The position numbers and the translations under genes were made by a program. Shown here piece after piece: positions 1-5,796 of a DNA stretch of 8,541 nucleotides (positions within the stretch are counted from its first letter, which is position 1; each line of letters begins with the position of its first letter). Source of the DNA: an uncultured Sulfitobacter sp. (GTDB taxonomy: Bacteria > Pseudomonadota > Alphaproteobacteria > Rhodobacterales > Rhodobacteraceae); the NCBI GenBank assembly GCA_937923365.1, contig CALAIJ010000320.1, positions 1 to 8,541 on the forward strand, written 5' to 3'. The notes under the pieces were generated by a model. That model saw only the letters and a list, made by a program, of their open reading frames with translations. It was not told the origin of the DNA and made no database searches.

Positions 1-1707
1 GAGATGATGCAGGAAGGGCGCGAACATCCCCATGTGATGGACCCCGCCGGCGAGAGTTATCTGCGCCAGGAACGCAACGGCTTGTGCATCGGCTTTTACG
101 AGCAAACCTGCCGTCCCTGGGCTGTGGGCGGCACGTCATACGACTTTGGTCAGGAACTCCTGGCCGATGATTTCGACAAGATCGAGGACAGCATCGCATT
201 TGCCTACAAACGCTTTCCCGATCTGGAACGCGCAGGCATCAAAAACGTCATCCACGGCCCCTTCACCTTTGCCCCCGATGGCAACCCGCTGGTGGGCCCG
301 GTGCCGGGCATGCGCAACTACTGGTCGGCCTGCGGCGTGATGGCGGGCTTTTCCCAAGGGGGCGGCGTGGGCCTGACCCTTGCCCAATGGATGGTCGAGG
401 GCGAGCCCGAGCGCGACGTGATGGCCATGGACGTGGCGCGCTTTGGCGACTGGATCACCCCGGGCTACACCCTGCCCAAGGTGATCGAGAACTATCAAAA
501 GCGGTTCAGCGTCGCCTACCCGAACGAGGAACTGCCCGCCGCGCGCCCCAACCGCACCACGCCGATGTATGATATTTTCAGCGACATGGGCGCAGTCTGG
601 GGCCAGCAATACGGGCTTGAGGTGCCGAATTACTTTGCCACAGGTGACGCGCCAACGTTCGAGACCCCGTCCTTCCGCCGCTCCGACGCGTTTGAGGCAA
701 CGGGCCGCGAAGTGCGCGCTGTGCGCGAGGCCGTGGGCATCAACGAAGTGCAGAACTTTGGCAAGTATCTGGTCACTGGCCCCAAGGCGCGCGATTGGCT
801 GGACCGCATCATGGCAGGCCGTGTGCCGCAACAAGGCCGCCTGTCCCTGACCCCAATGCTCAGCCCCAAAGGCCGGCTGATCGGGGACTTTACCATCTCT
901 TGTCTGGACCCAGAGCGTTTCCAACTGACCGCATCCTACGGCTCGCAGGCCTTTCACTGGCGCTGGTTTCAGCAAAACCTGATGGACGGCATGACAATCG
1001 AGAATGTCTCGGACAAGCGCACAGGCTTCCAGATTGCAGGCCCCCGCGCCCGCGATGTGCTGGCCGCATGCACCTTGCAGAACATCGATGATTTTAACTT
1101 TCTGGACGTGCGCCCCATGGTCGTGGGCATGACCGATTGCCTTGTGCAGCGCGTCAGCTTTACCGGTGATCTGGGCTATGAAATCTACTGCGACCCCATG
1201 GCACAACGCCAGTTGTGGCACACGCTTTGGGCGGCAGGTCAGCCCCACGGCATGGTCCCTTTTGGCATGCGCGCCATGATGTCCCTGCGGCTGGACAAGT
1301 TCTTTGGCGGCTGGCTGCTTGAGTTCGGCCCCGACTACACCGCCGCGGAAACGGGGCTTGATCGCTTTATCTCGTGGAAAAAGAACACCGATTTCATCGG
1401 TCGCGCAGCAGCAGAAGCCGAGAAAGCCAAAGGTGCCGACCGCAAGCTGGTCGCTTTCGACGTGGATGCCGATGACGCAGACGTACAAGGCTACGAACCC
1501 ATCTGGCTGGATGGCGCGGTCGTGGGTTTCTGCACATCGGGCGGCTATTCGCATTATGCGGGTAAATCCGTAGCACAGGGGTTTGTGCCCACCGAACGCG
1601 CCACCGATGGCCTAAGTGTTGAGATCGAGATTCTGGGCCAGATGCGCCCTGCCACGCTGATCACTGCGCCCCTTTTTGACGCAGATGGCGCGCGGATGCG
1701 CGGCTAG
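1..1707 (+). CDS. FAD-dependent oxidoreductase/GcvT fusion, dimethylglycine or sarcosine dehydrogenase-like (5' end missing)
   Basis: The frame is open from base 1 and ends at TAG 1705-1707, so the N-terminal FAD-binding Rossmann part lies outside the window. Numbering from the Met at base 4, residues ~1-148 are the end of a DAO-type domain: Y-L-R-Q-E near 20, F-x-P-D-G-N-P-L-V-G-P near 89-99, A-C-G then a Gly-rich stretch near 109-123, and A-R-F-G-D-W near 145-150. A short connecting domain (~150-205) follows. A GcvT aminomethyltransferase domain comes next (~215-470; F-T-G-D-L-G-Y-E-I-Y at 386-395, L-R-L-D-K at 428-432), then a GcvT C-terminal barrel (~475-560). Family members oxidise N-methyl groups (dimethylglycine, sarcosine and relatives) with FAD and pass the one-carbon unit to tetrahydrofolate in the cytoplasm. 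The exact substrate cannot be read from this part. The Met at base 4 is internal, not a start. Family call is firm, substrate open. Confidence 0.9.
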   Translation, partial: EMMQEGREHPHVMDPAGESYLRQERNGLCIGFYEQTCRPWAVGGTSYDFGQELLADDFDKIEDSIAFAYKRFPDLERAGIKNVIHGPFTFAPDGNPLVGPVPGMRNYWSACGVMAGFSQGGGVGLTLAQWMVEGEPERDVMAMDVARFGDWITPGYTLPKVIENYQKRFSVAYPNEELPAARPNRTTPMYDIFSDMGAVWGQQYGLEVPNYFATGDAPTFETPSFRRSDAFEATGREVRAVREAVGINEVQNFGKYLVTGPKARDWLDRIMAGRVPQQGRLSLTPMLSPKGRLIGDFTISCLDPERFQLTASYGSQAFHWRWFQQNLMDGMTIENVSDKRTGFQIAGPRARDVLAACTLQNIDDFNFLDVRPMVVGMTDCLVQRVSFTGDLGYEIYCDPMAQRQLWHTLWAAGQPHGMVPFGMRAMMSLRLDKFFGGWLLEFGPDYTAAETGLDRFISWKKNTDFIGRAAAEAEKAKGADRKLVAFDVDADDADVQGYEPIWLDGAVVGFCTSGGYSHYAGKSVAQGFVPTERATDGLSVEIEILGQMRPATLITAPLFDADGARMRG

Positions 1708-1710
1708 CCC

Positions 1711-2319
1711 GTGGCTGCCACGCTGCCCATCCTCCTTCTGGCCGCAGGCAGCAGCACGCGCATGCGCGGCGCGGACAAACTGCTGGAGGACGTTGACGGC
1801 ACCCCCCTGATTCGAAGACAGGCCGCCCTTGCCCGGCGGGTGACATCTGGTGAGGTCATCGTGGCCCTGCCACCCCGCCCGCATCCACGCTACGCGGCCC
1901 TTGAAGGGCTTGATGTGACCTGCCTTGAAGTGACCGATGCCGCAGAGGGGATGAACGCCACGCTGCGCAGCGCGATCGCGGCCCTGCCGCAGGACGCGCC
2001 CGCCGCGTTGGTGATGCTGGCCGATATGCCGGATCTCACGGGGAATGACATCAAGACCGTCCTGCAAGCAGTTGATTTAACGTCAGATACATTGGTTTGG
2101 CGCGGCGCAGACAGGCATAGCAAACAAGGCCACCCGATTGTGTTCGCAGCGGCTCTGTTCCCTGAGTTCGCGTATCTGACAGGCGACACAGGTGGCCGCG
2201 AGGTTGTGGCGAAAGCAGGCGACAGGGTCGCATTTATCACATTGCCGGACAGCGATGCACGCGCTGATCTGGACACGCCGGAAGACTGGGCGGACTGGCG
2301 CAAGAACCGCAAGCGATAA
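1711..2319 (+). CDS. MobA/MocA-like nucleotidyltransferase (NTP transferase family)
   Basis: This 202-residue protein starts with GTG 1711, 3 nt after the upstream stop. TAG at 1705 is in the same frame, so no earlier start is possible, and the next Met (residue 18) would cut the nucleotide-binding loop. Visible motifs are L-L-A-A-G-S-S-T-R-M (9-18), K-L-L (23-25), G-M-N-A-T-L-R-S (80-87), the metal-site L-A-D-M-P-D (103-108), G-H-P-I-V-F (140-145), G-D-T-G-G-R (158-163) and L-D-T-P-E-D-W (187-193). This set matches the MocA branch, which transfers CMP or GMP from the NTP to molybdopterin for molybdenum hydroxylases, and length is typical. No XdhC/CoxI-like partner or molybdoenzyme is in the window, so the exact substrate is an inference. 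No good Shine-Dalgarno is seen before the GTG; translational coupling to the upstream oxidoreductase gene is likely. The neighbour on the right is convergent. Confidence 0.85.
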   Translation: MAATLPILLLAAGSSTRMRGADKLLEDVDGTPLIRRQAALARRVTSGEVIVALPPRPHPRYAALEGLDVTCLEVTDAAEGMNATLRSAIAALPQDAPAALVMLADMPDLTGNDIKTVLQAVDLTSDTLVWRGADRHSKQGHPIVFAAALFPEFAYLTGDTGGREVVAKAGDRVAFITLPDSDARADLDTPEDWADWRKNRKR

Positions 2320-2335
2320 GGTCCAAGACGGCCCT

Positions 2336-2379
2336 CTTGGCAAAGAAGGTTGCCCGCGCCTTAGCGGTTCTTTGCCAAG
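2336..2379. terminator. Long hairpin between convergent genes, possible bidirectional terminator
   Basis: A perfect 12-bp inverted repeat, CTTGGCAAAGAA at 2336-2347 and TTCTTTGCCAAG at 2368-2379, encloses 20 nt. Inside, CCGC 2354-2357 can pair with GCGG 2364-2367. It starts 16 nt after the stop of the plus-strand nucleotidyltransferase and covers the stop codon of the minus-strand Hint gene. No T-run follows on either strand, so intrinsic termination is inferred from position and stem strength only. A competing short hairpin, CCAAGA 2323-2328 with TCTTGG 2335-2340, overlaps the left arm. Confidence 0.5.
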
Positions 2380-4133
2380 GTCAGCAAATGCGCCTCATGC
2401 GCCCGCAACAACCGCCGCGCAGCGGGATAGTTGGTCACACCCTGCGCCCCAATCAATTCGGGGAACAGGTCCAGAATTTCTTCGCGCTGCTCGCTTTTGA
2501 TCCCCGCCATGGCGTGATCTCCGGGCTGGAAGCTTTCGGCCCAGACGCCATCTGCCAGTACAACTTCGTGGTTGTCGAACATCATGTGGATGTAGCTGAC
2601 CTTGTCTGTGGGCGCGACATCAACTCCGTTGAGCCCTGTCAGATGCTTGGCTGCAACTAGAACCTCACGTTCGCCGAACATCATCTCTGCAACTTCGGAC
2701 GTGACCAACATGCGGTGGTTGGGGCTGACCAGCATATCGCGCTGGGGCATTCCGTCGCCCAAGGCACCTGCACGGATCAAAACAGGGAAGTAGTTGGTAT
2801 TGCATGCCAATTCGGCGCGGTGCAGGTTGCGCCGCCCGATCCAGCGCAGCTCTTGCGGGCCGTTGTCGCGGGTCAGCACCGCGTCCCCAACCTTGAGCTG
2901 CTGGATAAGCACCTCCCCCCGCTTAGTCGCAATGCGCGTGCCGGGGGTGAAACAGATGATGACCTCTTCGATCTCGGAATAGGTGGTGGTGCCTGTGACA
3001 TTCCCATCCGCATCACGGAATTCGATGGTGCCTGCTTCGGCTTCGGGGCCTTCGGTCAGCGTATAAAGGTTCCGGTCCAGCCCCGTCAGGTCCAGCACGT
3101 CAATGTCAGAGCCATCTGCGTCCTCGCCTCCGACAATCGTGTGGTTGCCGCCACCCGAAAAGTTGAACAGGTCAGAGGCCTGACCGCCTATCGCCAGATC
3201 ATCACCGCCGCCAGAGGTGAGTGTATCGCTGCCCTCACCGCCATCCATTTCGTCCGATCCGGCGCCGCCGTCGATCACATCCTCGCCGCCCTGACCCAGA
3301 ATGGTGTCATTGCCCAATCCGCCAAGGATCGTGTCATTGCCCGCCTCGATGGGGGTGACAACCGCGTCGTCGATCAGGTCACCCGACAGGGTAAACCCCG
3401 ACTGCGTCGTGCGCGTCTCAAGCGTGAATTCGATGAACTCTCGGTTCTCGAACTGAGCAGAGAACCATGCATCCTGATCGCTTGGGTTGTTGGCCTCGGT
3501 GCCTGCGGCGTTAACCTCACCGCCACTTGTGGTGACATTCAGCGAGGTGTCGTCACTGGTGCCAAATGCGGTGAAGTTGCTGGCGTTGATGGTGACGCTT
3601 TCCTGATCACCGGGGCTATTGCGGTCCAGATCGTTGAACGTGCCCGTGGAGTTGAGCGAGACCGGTTCACCCGTGGCAGGGTCAAAGAACTCCAGCCGGA
3701 AGGTCGCCGTCTCACCGCCCAACGCGGCAGACCCGCCGCGGCTGTTCAACAGGATTTCGAAGCCGGTGCCGCCCGTCAGGTCGATGTTCAAATCGGGGTC
3801 GGAGGCCTCCACCAGCACCAAGCGGCCATAGACCTGCGTGCCATCTTCCAACTGGGCCACATCGCGGTAGACCACACTGTCACCCGCCTGCGCATTGTTG
3901 CCGGTGTTCGCCTCGCGGTTGGCGTAAGACAATGTGATCGGAGAGGCATCTTGTCCCGGTGCTGTGCCAACACCGGCGTCCCCGTAAAGGACATCGTCGC
4001 CCGCGCCGCCGTCGATCAGATCATCAGCGCCCTCGCCCGACACCAGATCATCGCCACCACTTGCGGTGATCTGATCATCTTCCAGTGTCCCTTGCAGTGT
4101 ATCCGCACCGGGTGTGCCGTTGATAACAGCCAT
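2361..4133 (-). CDS. RTX calcium-binding protein with C-terminal Hint domain (central domain unrecognised)
   Basis: Protein of 590 residues from ATG 4131-4133. An in-frame TTG at 4187 would add 18 residues, but the ATG gives M-A-V-I-N-G-T-P-G-A-D-T-L, which aligns with the start of the neighbouring paralogue. Layout: RTX-like repeats ~9-55; a Ser/Thr/Asn/Asp-rich, apparently beta domain ~56-260 that I cannot assign; a second RTX block ~263-317; an acidic linker ~320-393; Hint domain from Cys394 (C-F-T-P-G-T) with His473 in S-P-N-H-R; then a tail ~538-590. At the end of the Hint fold, W-A-E-S-F (531-535) replaces the His-Asn used in protein splicing, so cleavage or transfer at Cys394 is predicted, not splicing. 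No N-terminal hydrophobic signal is visible; type I export is inferred from the RTX repeats. It is the last of three same-strand Hint genes and converges with the nucleotidyltransferase. Physiological role unknown. Confidence 0.88.
   Translation of the reverse strand: MAVINGTPGADTLQGTLEDDQITASGGDDLVSGEGADDLIDGGAGDDVLYGDAGVGTAPGQDASPITLSYANREANTGNNAQAGDSVVYRDVAQLEDGTQVYGRLVLVEASDPDLNIDLTGGTGFEILLNSRGGSAALGGETATFRLEFFDPATGEPVSLNSTGTFNDLDRNSPGDQESVTINASNFTAFGTSDDTSLNVTTSGGEVNAAGTEANNPSDQDAWFSAQFENREFIEFTLETRTTQSGFTLSGDLIDDAVVTPIEAGNDTILGGLGNDTILGQGGEDVIDGGAGSDEMDGGEGSDTLTSGGGDDLAIGGQASDLFNFSGGGNHTIVGGEDADGSDIDVLDLTGLDRNLYTLTEGPEAEAGTIEFRDADGNVTGTTTYSEIEEVIICFTPGTRIATKRGEVLIQQLKVGDAVLTRDNGPQELRWIGRRNLHRAELACNTNYFPVLIRAGALGDGMPQRDMLVSPNHRMLVTSEVAEMMFGEREVLVAAKHLTGLNGVDVAPTDKVSYIHMMFDNHEVVLADGVWAESFQPGDHAMAGIKSEQREEILDLFPELIGAQGVTNYPAARRLLRAHEAHLLTLAKNR
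3189..3350 (-). repeat. RTX nonapeptide block 2 of the 2361-4133 gene
   Basis: Residues ~262-315 carry successive G-N-D-T-I-L-G-G-L type nonapeptides close to the RTX consensus GGxGxDxUx, several degenerate towards the end. Such arrays bind Ca2+ in a parallel beta-roll outside the cell. The block separates the unassigned central domain from the acidic pre-Hint linker. Confidence 0.8.
3354..3968 (-). other. Unassigned passenger domain within the 2361-4133 gene
   Basis: Residues ~56-260 interrupt the RTX repeats with sequence that lacks their period. It alternates short hydrophobic and polar runs, as in beta-sandwich domains, with few Lys, no Cys, and many Asp, Thr and Asn. Landmarks are V-V-Y-R-D-V-A (87-93), F-E-I-L-L-N (125-130), F-R-L-E-F-F-D-P (145-152), Q-D-A-W-F-S-A-Q-F-E-N (220-230) and S-G-F-T-L-S-G-D (245-252). 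It is absent from both neighbouring paralogues and may be the part that binds a surface or ligand, which is inference only. Confidence 0.55.
3969..4109 (-). repeat. RTX-like repeat block 1 of the 2361-4133 gene
   Basis: Residues ~9-55 contain repeated G-x-x-D-D and D-G-G-A-G-D-D-V-L-Y-G units with a roughly nine-residue period, starting right after the N-terminal signature shared with the 4416-5489 gene. Predicted Ca2+-binding beta-roll. Confidence 0.75.
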
Positions 4134-4415
4134 AAGTGCCCCCAAACCTTTAACATGTACAGGGATCCGCAGCGGATGCCTGCTCAACTCATGATTTAGT
4201 AAATCTTAACACAATTTTTAGGGGAAAATCGAGGTTCGCACGGCGTAGGCACGATCACGCGTGCTGTGGCAGAATACCGCCGCAACAGCGTTTCCATCAC
4301 GGAAACAATAGCGATGCACACGCTTGAATTGTATTCAATCGCCAAAGAATTATGCAACATGGAAAGAGTTTTGCAGAAGCTTTTTGCCCCCTGACCGAGA
4401 ATCAGGCGGACACGG
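4134..4415. other. AT-richer intergenic region between two Hint genes, with inverted repeats and a possible promoter
   Basis: No convincing gene is present in these 282 nt. Visible elements are TTAACACA at 4206-4213, shared with the other Hint intergenic region at a similar distance from the start codon; the inverted repeat GTTTCC-N5-GGAAAC (4290-4306); TTGAAT-TGT-ATTCAA (4324-4338); and a weak stem CCTGA-N7-TCAGG (4390-4406) just after the stop of the 4416-5489 gene. No T-run follows that stem on the minus strand, so a terminator is not established. No sigma-70-like -35/-10 pair stands out. Confidence 0.5.
4139..4143 (-). promoter_or_regulatory. Candidate ribosome binding site supporting ATG 4133
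   Basis: On the minus strand GGGGG lies 5 nt before the ATG, with AAGG a little further upstream (4147-4150). The match to the Shine-Dalgarno consensus is only partial, but together with the N-terminal similarity to the next paralogue it favours this ATG over the in-frame TTG at 4187. Confidence 0.45.
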
Positions 4416-5489
4416 CTACTGGACCAGAAGCTGCGCCTCGTGTTTCTTGAGCGTCCGGCGTGCAGCGGTGTAACCCGCCACCCCTTCTGTTGTCGCAAGT
4501 TCGGGGAAGAGTTCCAGAATCTCCAGCCGCTGGGCGTTGCCGACCCCTGCAAGAGACATGTCGCCCGGCTGGAAACTTTCGGTCCAGATACCATCCGACA
4601 GGATCACTTCGTGCTGTGCGCACATGATGTGAATGTAGGTAGTCTCTGACGCGGTGACGACATCAACCCCCTCCAACCCGACAAGATGCTTGGCCGCAAC
4701 CAGCACTTCGCGCTCTTCGAAATAGAGGGCGGTTTTGTCGCTGGCCACCAATACCCTGTGGTTTGGGGACACGGTCATATCACGCTCTGGCTGGTCAGCA
4801 CCAAGGGCACCTTTGCGGATCAGGACGGGTTGCAGATGCGCGGCTTGCGCCAGCTCGGCGCCCGTTAGATGCCGGTCACCGACCCACAGAATTTCCTGAA
4901 TGCCGTTGTCACGGGTAATCACACGGTCGCCCACTTTCAGCGTCTCGACCCGCCGCTCACCTTTGGGCGTGGCAATCATTGTTCCGGGTGTGAAACAGGG
5001 CGGCGTGTTGGTGAACGGGTCAATCTTTTCGATGTTCTTGAACCGGACGCTGCCCAACAGGGCGTCATCGGCATCAAAAATATCGATGGAGCCGAACTCC
5101 GGATTGTCCGGCATATTCGGATCGGGGTTGACCACATAGCTGCCCCCCTGAGGCACCAGCCCGTTCAGATTGATCCGGTCAAGGTCTTCGCCGCCTTCGC
5201 CACCATCAATAAAATCACCGACGGTCAGGCCATAGAACTGGTCGCTGCCCTCGCCGCCTTGCAACGTATCAGTGCCCGCATTGCCGGTGATGATGTCGTT
5301 GCCAGCACCGCCCACAACGATGTCGTCACCGTCACCGCCAAAGAGATCATCATTGCCATCATCACCCAGAATCGTGTCGTTACCCGCTTCACCGCGCAGC
5401 GCGTCATCTCCCGCGCCGCCGATCAGCAGGTCGTCCTCTTCCGTCCCGTTAAGGGTGTCGTTTAATGGAGTTCCGAAAATATCAGCCAT
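4416..5489 (-). CDS. Short RTX protein with C-terminal Hint domain
   Basis: Protein of 357 residues from ATG 5487-5489, preceded by AGGA with a 7-nt spacer. After the N-terminal signature M-A-D-I-F-G-T-P it carries RTX nonapeptides (~15-100), a linker with I-F-D-A-D-D (137-142), then the Hint domain from Cys165 (C-F-T-P-G-T) with His244 in S-P-N-H-R and W-T-E-S-F (302-306) where inteins end in His-Asn. A tail (~309-357) ends at TAG 4416-4418. The Cys-to-stop part is 193 residues, the same as in the 5797-8541 gene. My ungapped hand alignment of the two gives about 39 mismatches. It is the minimal version of the family here, with no domain besides RTX repeats in front of Hint. One oddity is M-C-A-Q-H (289-293) where the other two copies have F-D before the conserved N/Q-H. 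Likely secreted and self-cleaving; role unknown. Confidence 0.88.
   Translation of the reverse strand: MADIFGTPLNDTLNGTEEDDLLIGGAGDDALRGEAGNDTILGDDGNDDLFGGDGDDIVVGGAGNDIITGNAGTDTLQGGEGSDQFYGLTVGDFIDGGEGGEDLDRINLNGLVPQGGSYVVNPDPNMPDNPEFGSIDIFDADDALLGSVRFKNIEKIDPFTNTPPCFTPGTMIATPKGERRVETLKVGDRVITRDNGIQEILWVGDRHLTGAELAQAAHLQPVLIRKGALGADQPERDMTVSPNHRVLVASDKTALYFEEREVLVAAKHLVGLEGVDVVTASETTYIHIMCAQHEVILSDGIWTESFQPGDMSLAGVGNAQRLEILELFPELATTEGVAGYTAARRTLKKHEAQLLVQ
5196..5447 (-). repeat. RTX nonapeptide array of the 4416-5489 gene
   Basis: Residues ~15-98 show about nine G-G-x-G-x-D-x-U-x units, for example G-G-A-G-D-D (24-29) and G-G-D-G-D-D-I-V-V (51-59). Predicted extracellular Ca2+-binding beta-roll. 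Confidence 0.85.
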
Positions 5490-5496
5490 GAGAATG

Positions 5497-5500
5497 TCCT
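5497..5500 (-). promoter_or_regulatory. Ribosome binding site of the 4416-5489 gene
   Basis: AGGA on the minus strand, 7 nt before ATG 5489. This is the best Shine-Dalgarno match among the genes here and fixes the start. A small hairpin, CGCCA-TACC-TGGCG (5514-5527), lies just upstream in the presumed leader. Confidence 0.7.
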
Positions 5501-5686
5501 GTGATTAATCGAGCGCCATACCTGGCGGAAAATCGCAAAAACACTTAAGGTTGATTAACACATTTTGAGCACAATCTTGCCTAATATTTTGGAAACAGTG
5601 CGTTCTCCAGTATAGGTCGAATAGTGCAGCGATACTCCCGCTTAAGCTGTGCCCCCTTTTTTGCGGCTGTGGGATCACCCGACGCC

Positions 5687-5720
5687 AATAAAAAGAGGCG
5701 AAGCAGCTTCCTGCTTCGCC
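5687..5720 (-). terminator. Rho-independent terminator of the large Hint gene
   Basis: Reading the minus strand, GGCGAAGCAG-GAAG-CTGCTTCGCC (5720 to 5697) forms a perfect 10-bp stem with a 4-nt loop. It is followed by TC and then TTTTTATT (5694-5687). It lies about 75 nt after the TAA of the 5797-8541 gene and should separate it from the next Hint gene. Confidence 0.85.
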
Positions 5721-5772
5721 CCTCTGCTGCCCGAACCAAAGTCCGAACGGCAGCTGCATATTCCGTGGCGGC

Positions 5773-5788
5773 CCCCCGTTGCCGGGGG
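5773..5788 (-). other. GC hairpin with GNRA-type loop just after the large Hint gene
   Basis: On the minus strand CCCCCG-GCAA-CGGGGG begins 8 nt after the stop codon. The GCAA loop is of the stable GNRA class. No T-run follows, so it is more likely an RNA-stabilising or pausing structure than a terminator. Confidence 0.5.
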
Positions 5789-5796
5789 ACGCGCGC

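Larger units (their letters stand above)
5490..5796. other. Intergenic region between Hint genes: terminator half and promoter half
   Basis: No gene is supported in these 307 nt. The right half (5687-5796) is the structured 3' region of the large Hint gene, with three successive inverted repeats. The left half (5490-5640) is AT-richer and should hold the promoter of the 4416-5489 gene. It contains TTAACACA (5555-5562), the palindrome GATTAATC (5503-5510) and AGGA. No good -35/-10 pair could be picked by eye. Confidence 0.55.

Noticed and set aside
136..1554. Long minus-strand open frame opposite the oxidoreductase gene
   Set aside because: It is a shadow of GC-rich codon bias: the protein is His/Ala/Gly-rich without recognisable motifs, while the plus strand has clear DAO and GcvT signatures.
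4131..4187. TTG at 4187 as start of the third Hint gene (18 extra residues)
   Set aside because: The extra residues match nothing in the paralogue, whereas ATG 4133 aligns the N-termini and has a G-rich site 5 nt upstream.
2715..4199. 494-residue plus-strand open frame opposite the third Hint gene
   Set aside because: Antisense shadow of RTX and Hint coding sequence; no domain motifs, and the minus strand shows a coherent family architecture.
4390..4406. CCTGA/TCAGG stem as terminator of the 4416-5489 gene
   Set aside because: Only 5 bp with a 7-nt loop and no T-run on the minus strand; too weak to list as a terminator.
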